Shown here: positions 24,808 through 34,797 of the stretch, piece by piece | Layout: the number at the start of each line of letters is the position of its first letter | Position numbering within the stretch: position 1 is the first letter of the stretch | Notes under the pieces: generated by a model | Told to the model about the DNA's origin: nothing | The model's database searches: none | What the model saw: only the letters and a program-made list of their open reading frames with translations | Made by a program: the position numbers and the translations under genes | Assembly (NCBI RefSeq): GCF_015709515.1 | Contig: NZ_JADNQZ010000058.1 | Span: 1-64,000 of the forward strand | Direction: 5' to 3' | Length of the DNA: 64,000 bases | Source of the DNA: Methylocystis sp. H62 | GTDB taxonomy: Bacteria > Pseudomonadota > Alphaproteobacteria > Rhizobiales > Beijerinckiaceae

Positions 24808-25939
24808 GTTGTCCCTCCCGCGTTGATTTGGACTCGGCGCCGACGTTCGCGATATGCAGCATCATTCTCGCCCAGGTCTTGTCCCACGACATTTCCGCAA
24901 GATGCGCATCGACCGAACTGAGCCAGTGCGCCTTCGGCCGCGAAAGCAACAGATCGATCTTGGCGACGAATTCTTCCGCGCTCGACGCGATTTCCACATG
25001 CCCGGCCGCGCCATATGGGTTAACGACATCGGTGATCGGCGTTGAAACCACCGGCACGCCTGCAGCAAGAAACTCGGGCGTTTTCGTCGGGCTGATAAAG
25101 CGCGTCGCTTCATTCAACGCGAATGGCATGATTCCGACATCCCATCCGGAGAGGTAATTCGGAAGCTCCTGGTAACTCTTGCAGCCCAGCCAATGGATGT
25201 TTTCGGCGCGCGGGAGAGATTCGGGGTTGATCTTCGCGGTGGGGCCGATCATCACCAATTGCCATTGCGGTCGCAGCGCCGAGATGCCGGCGACGATATC
25301 CATATTCATGCGTTCGTCGATGACGCCAAAGAACCCGATGCGGGGATGCGAAATCTCTCGTTGATCATCGGGATCACCGCTGCGGTCTCGCGCGCTCTTG
25401 AAGTGAGCGGTGTCGACGCTGCTCGGAAAAACGTGAATGTTGTCGTGTCGTTTACGTTTGGATTCGTACAGGCTCTGTCCGCCGACGAACATGAGTTCGC
25501 ATTTGGCCATCAACTCTCGTTCGAGATCGAGAATGCCTTGGGGCGCTCCAGCAAACGCGGAAAGCTCATCCATATTGTCATAGACGCGCAGGTTGGGAGA
25601 GAGATGGCGCGTAAACTGAAGCGCCATGGGCGTGTAATACCAGCTAACCCATCGCGAAGGCCGCACCTTTGCGAGCAACTCGTTTACGACGCGATGTTGC
25701 GCGTTAGAGATTTCGTCTGGTGAGAGGCCTTCTGGAAGAATAGGCGTCACGACAACGACGCCGCAGGCTTCGTCCCGCTGGATTTTAACGCCTGCGTCAT
25801 CTTGGGAAAAGATGGGCTCTTCGATGTAGAAGACGCCGAGATTTCTAGCTGCTCGACTCAAAAGATGCTGGGGTCGCTGATAAACGAAGTTCCAACGAAG
25901 ATGTGAGAAACAAAAGAGATGACTTGGAACTGACATCAT
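24800..25939 (-). CDS. Glycosyltransferase (GT4-like)
   Basis: A 379-residue cytosolic GT-B enzyme. The N-terminal domain opens MSVPSHLFCFSHLRWNFVYQ with a conserved QRPQH. The C-terminal domain has the strand IGFFGVIDERM, LVMIGPTAK and the donor-binding pattern PTKTPEFLAAGVPVVSTP. It probably adds a sugar, perhaps Galf because glf is coupled downstream (8-base overlap), to a surface glycan. I start at the first of two adjacent ATG codons (25939), with GAGG 6 bases upstream. An EcfG-type promoter lies 51 bases before it, so the glycan genes look stress-induced. Confidence 0.85.
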   Translation of the reverse strand: MMSVPSHLFCFSHLRWNFVYQRPQHLLSRAARNLGVFYIEEPIFSQDDAGVKIQRDEACGVVVVTPILPEGLSPDEISNAQHRVVNELLAKVRPSRWVSWYYTPMALQFTRHLSPNLRVYDNMDELSAFAGAPQGILDLERELMAKCELMFVGGQSLYESKRKRHDNIHVFPSSVDTAHFKSARDRSGDPDDQREISHPRIGFFGVIDERMNMDIVAGISALRPQWQLVMIGPTAKINPESLPRAENIHWLGCKSYQELPNYLSGWDVGIMPFALNEATRFISPTKTPEFLAAGVPVVSTPITDVVNPYGAAGHVEIASSAEEFVAKIDLLLSRPKAHWLSSVDAHLAEMSWDKTWARMMLHIANVGAESKSTREGQLV

Positions 25940-25989
25940 GCCCCACCTCAAGCCTTGCCGTTTTCTTTGCTTTTCGGTTTCCCTGAACA

Positions 25990-26014
25990 AACTCGGGTTC
26001 AGCAACTTTGTTCC
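25990..26014 (-). promoter_or_regulatory. EcfG-type promoter of the glycosyltransferase-glf operon (candidate)
   Basis: On the minus strand GGAAC (26014-26010), 16 bases, then AGTT (25993-25990). It is divergent from a second EcfG-type match at 26102-26126. Confidence 0.5.
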
Positions 26015-26101
26015 GGCATTATGAACAGTTGGACAGCTTCGGGCGGCGGAACGCGATCGCGCTCCGCGCCGGCCGATCTCCGGCGTGGCCACTGATCTGT
26101 C

Positions 26102-26126
26102 GGAACAGCGTCTCTAACGGCGCGTT
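26102..26126 (+). promoter_or_regulatory. EcfG-type promoter of the PRC-barrel gene (candidate)
   Basis: GGAAC at 26102-26106 and CGTT at 26123-26126 with a 16-base spacer, a full consensus match 42 bases before the ATG at 26168. Confidence 0.65.
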
Positions 26127-26167
26127 TCTGCCAAACGGCGCGGGCGTGGGCCTAATGGCGGTCACTT

Positions 26168-26761
26168 ATGTGGGAATGGGCGTTAGGCTGGATCGCACCG
26201 GCAGCAACAATGATCGCAGCCATGATGACCGCCGCCAACGCGGGCGCGCGCGTTACGGGCTGGGGTTTCGTCGTGTTTGCAATCGGCTCGATCGCCTGGA
26301 GCTTGACCGCGACGTACTCCCATCAGCGCAATCTGCTGCTCACCAATCTTTTTCTTACGGTGGTCAACCTGATTGGGGTCTGGCGGTGGTTGGGCAGGCA
26401 GGCAAGGCATGAGGACGGAAGCATCAAGGCCGTTCGCAAGAGCAGCCACGCGGGCGCTGCGCCGACGCTCTTTTCTGCTTCGGCGGCGGTTGGCGCCAAT
26501 GTCATAGACGCGAGCGGCGAAAAGCTCGGCGTCATCGTTGATCTGATGCTGAAACGCGATCAGCGCGGCCTCGCCTATGTGGTCGTCGCGCAATATGGAA
26601 TGGGCGGCGTTGGCGAGACGCTACGCGCCGTCGATCCGGCGAACATAGAGTTCGCAGCCGATTTTGCGCACAGTAAAATATCCAGGAAGGAATTCGACGC
26701 GCTACCGGCGCTTCAAGCCGACGATTGGCCCAGCGCCTTACCCTATGAGCGCGCCCGATAG
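26168..26761 (+). CDS. Membrane protein with C-terminal PRC-barrel domain
   Basis: A 197-residue protein. Residues about 1-80 form three hydrophobic helices (WALGWIAPAATMIAAMM, the segment with FVVFAIGSIAWSL, and LLLTNLFLTVVNLIGV). Residues about 100-190 form a PRC-barrel: GANVIDASGEKLGVIVDLML, then RGLAYVVVAQYG. PRC-barrel proteins with EcfG promoters are common in the alphaproteobacterial stress regulon; their molecular role is mostly unknown. This one links the barrel to the membrane. The full-match EcfG promoter at 26102-26126 supports the start. Confidence 0.85.
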   Translation: MWEWALGWIAPAATMIAAMMTAANAGARVTGWGFVVFAIGSIAWSLTATYSHQRNLLLTNLFLTVVNLIGVWRWLGRQARHEDGSIKAVRKSSHAGAAPTLFSASAAVGANVIDASGEKLGVIVDLMLKRDQRGLAYVVVAQYGMGGVGETLRAVDPANIEFAADFAHSKISRKEFDALPALQADDWPSALPYERAR

Positions 26762-26830
26762 CCCGGAGCATTGGACCGAAACTGAATATGGCCGACGCGT
26801 ATGCGCCGGCCATCATTCATCCGCCAAACC

Positions 26831-27160
26831 TTAGTCGCGCGGATAGCTGCCGCCCGAATTCCACATCGCGCCCAGCATAAATCCCGCGGCCACGGCCATG
26901 AGCACGGTCGTCGTTGGCTGACTGCGCGCCGACTTCTCAATGGCCTGCCGGAAATTGCCGATCACATCGCCAGCGCGTCCGGCGACTTCGCTGCCCTTCT
27001 CCTGCACCGTCGACATCGCCGATCCGGCCTGCTCCATTGTCTGATTGATGCGTTGCCCGACTCTGTCGGCCGCCGCCATTGCTTTGTCGCCCATGACCGC
27101 AGCAGTCTCGCTGATCGGGCGATCCGATTGTCGGATGCGCTCCAGTTCTGGCGTCGCCAT
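26831..27160 (-). CDS. Small amphipathic protein with C-terminal membrane anchor
   Basis: A 109-residue protein. The first about 75 residues are a long amphipathic helix region rich in Ala, Glu, Arg and Gln (IRQSDRPISETAAVMGDKAM and following, with GSEVAGRAGDVIGNFRQAI). The end is one helix (TTVLMAVAAGFMLGAMW) with a short tail. This resembles ElaB/YqjD-type and CsbD-like stress proteins that anchor to the inner membrane. The ATG at 27160 has GGAGG 5 bases upstream. An EcfG-type promoter lies 39 bases further upstream. Confidence 0.75.
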   Translation of the reverse strand: MATPELERIRQSDRPISETAAVMGDKAMAAADRVGQRINQTMEQAGSAMSTVQEKGSEVAGRAGDVIGNFRQAIEKSARSQPTTTVLMAVAAGFMLGAMWNSGGSYPRD

Positions 27161-27198
27161 TCTTGCCTCCATCCTCGAAATAGTTCGAGCCTCGCCTT

Positions 27199-27223
27199 AA
27201 CCCGCTCGCGAGGTCGTTGTTCC
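27199..27223 (-). promoter_or_regulatory. EcfG-type promoter of the small anchored protein gene (candidate)
   Basis: On the minus strand GGAAC (27223-27219), 16 bases, then GGTT (27202-27199). It lies 39 bases before the ATG at 27160. Confidence 0.55.
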
Positions 27224-27486
27224 AATTAAGGAAGCGGGAACGTCGCGGAGTCGGGCTCAGTCGGTCGGCCTTCACCCAGCCATTTTGGGCGTCGCGCATT
27301 GCTGCGGCCTTGGGCGCTACTGCGATTGGTCGTTCGTGCGGATGTAAGTTCTTGTTAGCCAATGACGCAAGCCGCGCGCCTTGATTTGACTAATCTATGC
27401 TTTATTTCAAAAAAAGTGCTTGCGCTTAGCTGGCGCGTCAAACGCAGTTCGCGTCGCGTTAGCGAGCCGGTGAGGAAGATCTCGGG
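27224..27486. other. Intergenic region upstream of pckA
   Basis: About 260 bases without a gene. The AT-rich part at 27380-27420 (TTGATT and TTGACT near 27381-27391) probably holds the pckA promoter, but no -35/-10 pair with normal spacing stands out. Confidence 0.4.
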
Positions 27487-29088
27487 ATGGCGAACACGGC
27501 GATGTGGCGGGCGGATGACGTCCGGGGCTGGGCGGTCGAAGACACAGACCTCTTCACACAGGCGCGTCGGAATTGCGAGACGAGCGAACTCTACGCTGAA
27601 GCGATCCGACGCGGCGAGGGAGTCGTATCCGCGACGGGCGGCCTCGTCGTGGAAACCGGCGCCCACACAGGGCGATCGCCGAACGACAAATTTATCGTCT
27701 GCAACGCGCTGACCGAGCCGACGATCTGGTGGGACAACAATCTTTCGATGACGCCGGAGCAATTTGGCCGACTGCATCAAGACATGCTGACGCATGCGCG
27801 TCGTATGACTCTCTTCTCTCAGGATCTCTATGCCTGCGCCGCGCCAGCGCATCGGTTGAATATTCGGGTTTTGACCGAATACGCCTGGCATTCGCTCTTT
27901 GCGCGGCATCTTTTCACCCCGGTTGAGAGCGCGAGGGGTTTCGAGCCGCAGTTGACGGTTCTGGATCTGCCCTCCTTTCGGGCCGACCCATTGCGGCACG
28001 GGTGTCGCTCCACCACCGTGATCGCCATCGATTTCTCACGAGGCGTCGTGCTGATCGGCGGCACACAATATGCGGGAGAGATCAAGAAATCGATCTTCAC
28101 CTTTCTCAACTTCATTTTGCCCGCGAAGGGCGTGCTGCCGATGCACTGCGCCGTCAATGACGGCGAGGGTGGATCGGCGGTGTTCTTCGGACTTTCCGGG
28201 ACAGGTAAGACGACGCTTTCCGCCGATCCGGCGCGCAGCCTGATCGGCGACGACGAGCACGGGTGGGACGCGAACGGTCTCTTCAACTTTGAAGGCGGCT
28301 GCTACGCCAAGGCGATCCGGCTCGCGCAACATTCTGAGCCCGACATCTACGCCGCGTCTCACCGTCGGGGCGCAATTCTTGAGAATGTGTCGTACGATCC
28401 CCGCGCGGGGCGGTTCGACTTCGACGACGATTCAAAAACCGAAAACACGCGGATCGCTTATCCGCTCGACTTCATCTCCAATGCTTCGACGACGCGTCGC
28501 GCGAGTCATCCCAGGAACGTCGTGATGCTGACGTGTGACGCCTTTGGCGTGCTGCCGCCGATCGCGCGTCTCACGCCCGCGCAGGCGATGTATCATTTTC
28601 TGTCCGGCTACACCGCCAAAGTCGCGGGAACCGAGCGGGGCGTCAAAGAGCCCCAGGCGACGTTCTCCGCCTGCTTTGGCGCGCCCTTCATGCCGCGCCG
28701 GCCAACGGAATACGCCGATCTGCTGCGCGCGTTCATCTGTTCCAGCGAAGCGAACTGCTGGCTGGTGAACACCGGTTGGTCGGGCGGACCCTACGGGATC
28801 GGACGTCGAATGCCGATCGCGGCGACGCGCGCATTGCTCCAGGGCGTTCTCGACGGGCCCCTCGCGCACGCCGACTTTCGGACGGATCCATTCTTTGGTC
28901 TTCGCGTGCCGACGTCCGCACTCGGCGTCGACTCCAAGATGCTGGATCCCGTCCAGACGTGGCCCTCGCGCGAAGATTATAGTCAGATGGCGAAACGGCT
29001 GATCGGAATGTTCGAGGCGAACTTCAGCCGGTTCGCCCCCGTCGTCGACCAGCAGGTGCTCGACGCCCAGCCGGGCGTCGTCCGATAG
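27487..29088 (+). CDS. pckA: Phosphoenolpyruvate carboxykinase (ATP)
   Basis: A 533-residue cytosolic enzyme that makes PEP and CO2 from oxaloacetate and ATP at the start of gluconeogenesis. The kinase-1a P-loop [16 protein letters not shown], the metal site [20 protein letters not shown] and the early substrate motif [14 protein letters not shown] are all intact. The length is normal. The ATG at 27487 follows a GAGGAAG sequence. It is transcribed alone, at the head of the amino-acid catabolic island, and fits its role in turning C4 acids from amino acids into sugar. Confidence 0.96.
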   Translation: MANTAMWRADDVRGWAVEDTDLFTQARRNCETSELYAEAIRRGEGVVSATGGLVVETGAHTGRSPNDKFIVCNALTEPTIWWDNNLSMTPEQFGRLHQDMLTHARRMTLFSQDLYACAAPAHRLNIRVLTEYAWHSLFARHLFTPVESARGFEPQLTVLDLPSFRADPLRHGCRSTTVIAIDFSRGVVLIGGTQYAGEIKKSIFTFLNFILPAKGVLPMHCAVNDGEGGSAVFFGLSGTGKTTLSADPARSLIGDDEHGWDANGLFNFEGGCYAKAIRLAQHSEPDIYAASHRRGAILENVSYDPRAGRFDFDDDSKTENTRIAYPLDFISNASTTRRASHPRNVVMLTCDAFGVLPPIARLTPAQAMYHFLSGYTAKVAGTERGVKEPQATFSACFGAPFMPRRPTEYADLLRAFICSSEANCWLVNTGWSGGPYGIGRRMPIAATRALLQGVLDGPLAHADFRTDPFFGLRVPTSALGVDSKMLDPVQTWPSREDYSQMAKRLIGMFEANFSRFAPVVDQQVLDAQPGVVR

Positions 29089-29136
29089 CCAGCGCAGCGC
29101 CTTGCGCCAAACAGGGCCGCGCAAGCATCCGCCAAC

Positions 29137-29166
29137 TTGAAACTTCGCCGATTCGAGAAATATAGG
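29137..29166 (+). promoter_or_regulatory. Housekeeping-type promoter before ivd (candidate)
   Basis: TTGAAA at 29137-29142 and TATAGG at 29161-29166 are 18 bases apart. A start near 29173 would give a leader of about 25 bases before the ivd ATG at 29198. Confidence 0.5.
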
Positions 29167-29197
29167 CTCTATCTTGGTGCGCGGTCGGAGGATGCGC

Positions 29198-30367
29198 ATG
29201 CGCCATTGGACGCCTACTTTTGACTTCGATCTCGGCGACGTCGCCGATCGCGTGCGCAGCGCAACCGAAGCCTTTGCGACGGCGGAGATCGCCCCGCAGG
29301 CGCAGCAGATCGATGCCCAAAACGCTTTTCCTCCTGACCTTTGGCCAAAGCTCGGCGCGCTCGGCGCGCTCGGTCTGACCGTGCATGAGCAATATGGCGG
29401 CGCCGGCATGGGCTATCTGGAACATGTGCTGGCGATGGAGGAAATCAGCCGCGCCTCAGCGTCGGTCGGACTGTCCTATGGCGCGCACTCCAATCTCTGC
29501 GTCAATCAGATCCATCGTAACGGTTCGGACGAACAGAAGCGACGATACCTGCCGAATCTCGTCTCGGGACGCCACGTCGGGGCGCTGGCGATGTCGGAGC
29601 CTGGCGCCGGATCAGACGTCACGGACATGAAGCTTAGCGCGGTGAAGCGCGGCGATCGCTATGTTTTGAACGGCAGCAAGATGTGGGTGACCAACGGTCC
29701 CGACGCCGATGTCGTGATCGTCTACGCCAAAACTGATCCGGGCGCCGGACCGCATGGCATTACCGCCTTTATCGTCGAGCGCGTCTTTGCCGGATTTTCG
29801 TCAAGCGCGAAGCTCGACAAGCTCGGCATGCGCGGCTCCAACACATGCGAACTCGTATTCCAGGACTGCGAGGTTCCCGAAGAAAACGTGCTCGGCCTCC
29901 CCGAGCGCGGAGTCAATGTGCTGATGAGCGGCCTGGATTACGAGCGCGCCGTGCTCGCCGGCGGTCCGCTTGGAATCATGCAGGCCTGCATGGATGTCGT
30001 GCTTCCCTATGTGCACGAGCGCAAGCAATTTGGGCAGCCGATCGGCGAGTTCGAGCTCATGCAGGGCAAGCTCGCCGACATGTACACGGCGGTTATGGCC
30101 ACGCGCGCCTATGTCTATGCGGTCGCGAAAGCCTGCGATCGCGGCCGCGTGACCAGGAAGGACGCCGCGAGCGCAATTCTCTTCGCCGCAGAGCGCGCGA
30201 CATGGATGGCGCTCGAATCCATTCAGTGCCTCGGCGGCAACGGCTATATGAACGAATATCCTACGGGAAGACTATTGCGCGACGCCAAGCTTTACGAGAT
30301 CGGTGCGGGAACAAGCGAAATTCGCCGCATGTTGATCGGGCGCGAACTCTTTCAGGAGACAGCCTGA
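29198..30367 (+). CDS. ivd: Isovaleryl-CoA dehydrogenase
   Basis: A 389-residue acyl-CoA dehydrogenase (leucine degradation, isovaleryl-CoA to 3-methylcrotonyl-CoA, electrons to ETF). FAD and substrate motifs include [18 protein letters not shown] and [15 protein letters not shown]. As in IVD, the catalytic Glu is in [15 protein letters not shown], while the usual C-terminal position is Gly ([11 protein letters not shown]), which separates it from short-chain enzymes. The start is the ATG at 29198, because GGAGG lies exactly 7 bases upstream. ATG 29192 and TTG 29174 are too close to, or upstream of, that site. First gene of the leucine operon, 15 bases before mccB. Confidence 0.93.
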   Translation: MRHWTPTFDFDLGDVADRVRSATEAFATAEIAPQAQQIDAQNAFPPDLWPKLGALGALGLTVHEQYGGAGMGYLEHVLAMEEISRASASVGLSYGAHSNLCVNQIHRNGSDEQKRRYLPNLVSGRHVGALAMSEPGAGSDVTDMKLSAVKRGDRYVLNGSKMWVTNGPDADVVIVYAKTDPGAGPHGITAFIVERVFAGFSSSAKLDKLGMRGSNTCELVFQDCEVPEENVLGLPERGVNVLMSGLDYERAVLAGGPLGIMQACMDVVLPYVHERKQFGQPIGEFELMQGKLADMYTAVMATRAYVYAVAKACDRGRVTRKDAASAILFAAERATWMALESIQCLGGNGYMNEYPTGRLLRDAKLYEIGAGTSEIRRMLIGRELFQETA

Positions 30368-30382
30368 CTTTGGATTAAAGAT

Positions 30383-31990
30383 ATGCCCCGCCTCGATAGC
30401 CTTGTTCATCCGAAAGACGCCGATTACAGGAATAATCATCAAGGGATGGCCGATCGCGTCGCCGTGTTGAAGCGGATCGCGGCGGATATTCGTGCGGGTG
30501 GCGGCGAGCAGGCGTGTCGGCGGCATCTCGCCCGCGGTAAAATGCTCGCGCGTCAGCGCATTGACGCGCTTGTCGATCCTTTCTCGCCCTTTCTCGAAAT
30601 CGCGCCATTTGCCGCTTACGGCATGTACGACGGGCGTGTCGCAGCGGCCGGAGTGGTCGCCGGCATAGGGCGGGTGCGCGGCCGTGAATGCATGATCGTG
30701 GCCAATGATGCGACGGTCAAAGGCGGCGTCTATTTTCCCCTGACAGTGAAGAAGCATCTTCGCGCGCAAGAGATCGCCGCTCAGAACAACTTGCCCTGTC
30801 TCTATCTCGTCGACTCAGGCGGCGCCAATCTGACGAGCCAGGAGGATGTTTTTCCCGACCGGGATCATTTCGGCCGGATTTTTTACAATCAGGCCACGAT
30901 GTCGTCGCGCGGCATCGCGCAGATCGCTGTCGTCATGGGTTCGTGTACCGCCGGCGGCGCCTATGTTCCCGCGATGAGCGATGAAACGATTATCGTGCGC
31001 AACGAAGGCGCGATATTCCTGGCGGGTCCGCCTCTCGTCAAAGCCGCGACGGGCGAAGTTGTGACCGCCGAGGAACTCGGCGGCGCCGACGTTCACTGCC
31101 GCCGGTCTGGCGTTGCCGATCATTGCGCCGAGAATGACGCGCATGCGTTGCAAATCGCGCGGGAGATCGTCGGCAATCTCGGACCATGCGGCGTCATAAC
31201 AGTTCCGGTGAGAAAGCCTGCGGAGCCCTTCTACGATCCTACCGAGATCTACGGTCTGCTGCCGCAGGACCCCCGAAAGCAGTTCGACATACGCGAGGTG
31301 ATCGCGCGCCTCGTCGACGCGAGCGAATTCGAGGAATTCCGCAAGCTGTATGGCCCGACGCTGGTGACAGGATTCGCGCACATCCATGGCTATCCCGTCG
31401 GGATCGTGGCCAATAACGGCGTCTTGTTTCCCGAGAGCGCGCAGAAAGGCGCGCATTTCATCGAGCTTTGCGCGCGACGAAAAATACCGCTGCTGTTTTT
31501 GCACAATACGACGGGCTTCATGGTCGGGGCGAAGTATGAAGGCGCCGGGGTCGCCAAGGAGGGAGCCAAAATGGTGACGGCCGTCGCGACGGCCGCGGTG
31601 CCGAAGCTCTCGATCATCGTTGGCGGTAGTTTTGGCGCCGGCAATTACGCCATGTGCGGGCGCGCCTACTCACCGCGATTTCTATGGATATGGCCGGGCG
31701 CGCGCATCGGCGTCATGGGCGGGGAACAGGCGGCGAGCGTGCTGACCCGCGTCAAGCGCGAGGCCATGGAGAAACAGCACAAGGCTTTCTCGCAAGAAGA
31801 GGAAGAGGACTTCGCGCGCCCGATTCGCGAGCAATATGAGCGCCAGAGCCTGCCGCTCTATTCCAGCGCCCGACTCTGGGACGACGGCGTCATCGACCCG
31901 CTCGACACGAGACGAATTGTCGCTTTGGCGCTATCCTTCGCTCTGAAGGCGCCGATTGAAGAAACGCGCTTTGGCTTATTTCGCATGTGA
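30383..31990 (+). CDS. mccB: Methylcrotonyl-CoA carboxylase, carboxyltransferase (beta) subunit
   Basis: A 535-residue carboxyltransferase that moves CO2 from carboxybiotin to 3-methylcrotonyl-CoA, giving 3-methylglutaconyl-CoA. Family patterns include [56 protein letters not shown] and [14 protein letters not shown]. The length matches MCC beta (about 535) rather than propionyl-CoA carboxylase beta (about 510). It lies between ivd and the methylglutaconyl-CoA hydratase gene, with the biotin subunit one gene further on. Confidence 0.95.
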   Translation: MPRLDSLVHPKDADYRNNHQGMADRVAVLKRIAADIRAGGGEQACRRHLARGKMLARQRIDALVDPFSPFLEIAPFAAYGMYDGRVAAAGVVAGIGRVRGRECMIVANDATVKGGVYFPLTVKKHLRAQEIAAQNNLPCLYLVDSGGANLTSQEDVFPDRDHFGRIFYNQATMSSRGIAQIAVVMGSCTAGGAYVPAMSDETIIVRNEGAIFLAGPPLVKAATGEVVTAEELGGADVHCRRSGVADHCAENDAHALQIAREIVGNLGPCGVITVPVRKPAEPFYDPTEIYGLLPQDPRKQFDIREVIARLVDASEFEEFRKLYGPTLVTGFAHIHGYPVGIVANNGVLFPESAQKGAHFIELCARRKIPLLFLHNTTGFMVGAKYEGAGVAKEGAKMVTAVATAAVPKLSIIVGGSFGAGNYAMCGRAYSPRFLWIWPGARIGVMGGEQAASVLTRVKREAMEKQHKAFSQEEEEDFARPIREQYERQSLPLYSSARLWDDGVIDPLDTRRIVALALSFALKAPIEETRFGLFRM

Positions 31991-32000
31991 GTCACGTTCT

Positions 32001-32789
32001 ATGACGACGTTGCTGCAATCGGTTGACGCGAACGGCGTCGCGACTTTGACGCTGAACCGTCCAGACAGGCGCAATGCGCTTGACTATGAGCTTATTGGTC
32101 TTCTGAAGGATGCGCTCGAAGACTTGGATGCACGCGCCGACGTCCGCATCATTACGCTTGAAGGCGCGGGAGACTACTTTTGCGCCGGAGGCGACATCGG
32201 CTCGATGATCCGCGTCGCGCAGCGTTCATCGAGCGCCAATGAACAGGACGCTTTGGCGCTGGCCCGAATGCTGCACGCGTTGGACACGGCGTCAAAGCCG
32301 ACGATCGCCTTGGCCAAGGGCGTTGTTGTTGGCGGAGGCGTCGGACTGCTTGCGTGTTGTGATATCGTCGTCGCCGCCGACGACGCGTCCTTCTCGCTGA
32401 ATGAGGTGCGGCTGGGATTGCTTCCAGCGATCGTCGCGCCTTTTCTCATTCGGGCCATAGGTCTGCGCCAGCTACGCCGTTACGCTTTGACCGCGGAGCG
32501 ATTTTCCGCCGCCGAGGCGCAGAAATTGGGTCTCGTCCATCGCGTGGCGCCGAGGTTGGAGGTCAATTTGGCGCATGCGGCGATTGTTGCTGACCTGCTG
32601 CGTGGCGCGCCCGGCGCGCAGGCTGACGTCAAGAACTTCTTCGCGGAATGCGACGGCCACGGCGTCGATGCAGAACTCTTGCGCGAAGCCGCACATCGTC
32701 TCGCCGCAAGACGATCGAGCGCGGAGGCGCAGGAAGGTCTCTCGGCCTTTCTTGAAAAGCGAGCGCCACGCTGGATCGCGGCCGATTGA
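32001..32789 (+). CDS. liuC: Methylglutaconyl-CoA hydratase (enoyl-CoA hydratase family)
   Basis: A 262-residue crotonase-fold enzyme. CoA and oxyanion motifs are FCAGGDIGSM and KGVVVGGGVGLLACCDIVVA, and the AUH/LiuC-type motif is SLNEVRLGLLPAIVAPF, containing the catalytic Glu. Family and position, between the two MCC subunits, indicate hydration of 3-methylglutaconyl-CoA to HMG-CoA. I start at the ATG at 32001, 10 bases after mccB ends. An earlier in-frame ATG at 31956 lies inside mccB. It ends 1 base before the mccA ATG. Confidence 0.9.
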   Translation: MTTLLQSVDANGVATLTLNRPDRRNALDYELIGLLKDALEDLDARADVRIITLEGAGDYFCAGGDIGSMIRVAQRSSSANEQDALALARMLHALDTASKPTIALAKGVVVGGGVGLLACCDIVVAADDASFSLNEVRLGLLPAIVAPFLIRAIGLRQLRRYALTAERFSAAEAQKLGLVHRVAPRLEVNLAHAAIVADLLRGAPGAQADVKNFFAECDGHGVDAELLREAAHRLAARRSSAEAQEGLSAFLEKRAPRWIAAD

Positions 32790-32790
32790 G

Positions 32791-34797
32791 ATGATGCGCA
32801 AGCTCCTCATCGCGAACCGCGGCGAGATCGCCTGCCGAATTATGCGAACGGCGAAAAGGTTGGGCGTCGCGTCGGTCGCCGTCTATTCCGAAGTCGACGC
32901 GCACGCGCTGCATGTCGAACTTGCCGATGAAGCCTATCTTCTCGGACCCGCGCCGGCGCGCGACAGCTATCTGTCGATCGGGAAGATCATCGAAATTGCG
33001 CATCGTTCCGGGTCGGACGCCGTACATCCGGGCTATGGTTTCCTGGCCGAGAATGCGGACTTTGCCGAAGCCTGTGCGGCGAACGGACTGATTTTTGTCG
33101 GGCCTCCGCCCCACGCGATGCGGCTGCTTGGCTCCAAGAGCGAGGCCAAGGCCGCGATGGTGCGGGCAGGGGTGCCTGTGGCGCCGGGGTCATCCGGGGG
33201 CGACGACGTTGAATTGTGCGAAGCGGCGCGCGCCATCGGCCTTCCAGTGCTCGTGAAGGCGTCCGCCGGCGGCGGCGGCAGGGGCATGCGCATTGTGCGC
33301 GCGCCGGAAGAATTGTCATCGGCGATCGAAAGCGCGCGGCGTGAAGCGGGCGCCGCCTTCGGCGATGACACGCTGTTCATCGAGAAATATTTCTCCGGCT
33401 ATAAGCACGTCGAGATCCAGATTTTCGCGGACTCCCATGGCAACGTCGTATCTTTTCTTGAGCGCGACTGTTCAATGCAGCGCCGCCACCAAAAGATCAT
33501 TGAAGAAACGCCCGCGCCCGGTCTGACTCCCTCGTTACGCGCGCAGATGAGCGACGCGGCGATCCGCGCCGCCCGAGCCGCTGGCTACACCGGCGCAGGC
33601 ACGGTCGAATTTCTTGTCGGAGAAGACCACTTCTATTTTCTCGAGATGAACACGCGGCTGCAGGTCGAACATCCCGTCACCGAGATGGTCTCGAAGCAGG
33701 ATCTCGTCGAATGGCAGCTGCGCGTCGCCTGTGGCGCGCCGCTTCCCTTGACCCAGAGCGAGTTGAGGATGAGCGGCTACGCAATTGAAGCGCGGATCTG
33801 CGCGGAAGATCCCGCGCGCGGGTTCATGCCTTCGGTGGGCGAGATCGCCCATTTTCGCGCGCCGCGGCAAGCGCCTTTCTTGCGCGTCGACGCAGGCGTT
33901 CGCGCCGGCGATCGCGTCACGCCTTATTATGATTCGCTGTTGGCGAAACTCATCGTCTTCGGCGAAAGCCGCGAGCAGGCGTTACGTCGCCTGCAAGGGG
34001 GACTAGACGAGGTCGAGATCGTTGGCGTCGCCACGAATCTCGATCTGCTGCGGGCGATCTCCAAGAGCGACGGGATGGTGGCCGGCGATTACGACACGGA
34101 ATATGTCGGGAGCAATATCGCGATGCTGACGTGCCCCGCGGCTCCGAGCACGGATTCGGACCGCGTCCTTCTTGCAGTGGCGGCAGCGGTTTTTCTGGCC
34201 GACTCTCGGCGCTCCGCGCTTGAAGCGAGCAAAGCGGTCGGCGACGAGTGGTCGCCCTGGGCCGGAACGGACGCGTGGCGGCTCTACGAGCGCGCGGATC
34301 ATGAACTCAGGGTTACGCAGGGGGGCCGGACGCTTGTTGCACACATCATGCGTCCGCAGGACGGCGGCTTCCTGCTGAACTTTGACGACGCGGTCACGGA
34401 AGTTGGCGTTCAAACTGTCGAAGGTCGCCTTTCGTTGCTTGTGGACGGCGTTAAGCACGAAGTCTCAACAGTCGCTTTGGATAATGTCCTTGTCGTCATT
34501 CTGCGCGGGAAGAACTATGTGATCCACTGGGCGAAAGCGGCGAGCTCCTCGCAAAGCGAAGGACCATCCGACGAACGCGTGCTGGCCCCGATGCCGGCGA
34601 CGGTCACGCGAGTTGCGGTGAAGTTGGGCGACGCCGTCAGCAAAGGCGAGACGCTCGTCGTCCTGGAGGCGATGAAAATGGAGATCGCCATGGCCGCGCC
34701 GCACGATGGCGTCGTCAAAAGCGTCGCCTGCGCAGTGGGCGACATGGCGATCGAAGGCGCCGAACTCGTCACGATACTGCGAAAGGACGAGGCGTGA
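32791..34797 (+). CDS. mccA: Methylcrotonyl-CoA carboxylase, biotin-carrying (alpha) subunit
   Basis: A 668-residue biotin protein: biotin carboxylase domain (residues 1 to about 450) with LLIANRGEIACRIMRTAKRL, ATP-grasp KASAGGGGRGMRIV and EMNTRLQVEHPVTEM, a linker domain, and a C-terminal biotinyl domain with EAMKMEIAM, whose Lys is biotinylated. It carboxylates biotin for MccB in leucine breakdown. Two adjacent ATG codons (32791 and 32794) begin 1 base after the hydratase stop. The last bases overlap the hmgL start by 4 bases (GTGA). Confidence 0.95.
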   Translation: MMRKLLIANRGEIACRIMRTAKRLGVASVAVYSEVDAHALHVELADEAYLLGPAPARDSYLSIGKIIEIAHRSGSDAVHPGYGFLAENADFAEACAANGLIFVGPPPHAMRLLGSKSEAKAAMVRAGVPVAPGSSGGDDVELCEAARAIGLPVLVKASAGGGGRGMRIVRAPEELSSAIESARREAGAAFGDDTLFIEKYFSGYKHVEIQIFADSHGNVVSFLERDCSMQRRHQKIIEETPAPGLTPSLRAQMSDAAIRAARAAGYTGAGTVEFLVGEDHFYFLEMNTRLQVEHPVTEMVSKQDLVEWQLRVACGAPLPLTQSELRMSGYAIEARICAEDPARGFMPSVGEIAHFRAPRQAPFLRVDAGVRAGDRVTPYYDSLLAKLIVFGESREQALRRLQGGLDEVEIVGVATNLDLLRAISKSDGMVAGDYDTEYVGSNIAMLTCPAAPSTDSDRVLLAVAAAVFLADSRRSALEASKAVGDEWSPWAGTDAWRLYERADHELRVTQGGRTLVAHIMRPQDGGFLLNFDDAVTEVGVQTVEGRLSLLVDGVKHEVSTVALDNVLVVILRGKNYVIHWAKAASSSQSEGPSDERVLAPMPATVTRVAVKLGDAVSKGETLVVLEAMKMEIAMAAPHDGVVKSVACAVGDMAIEGAELVTILRKDEA

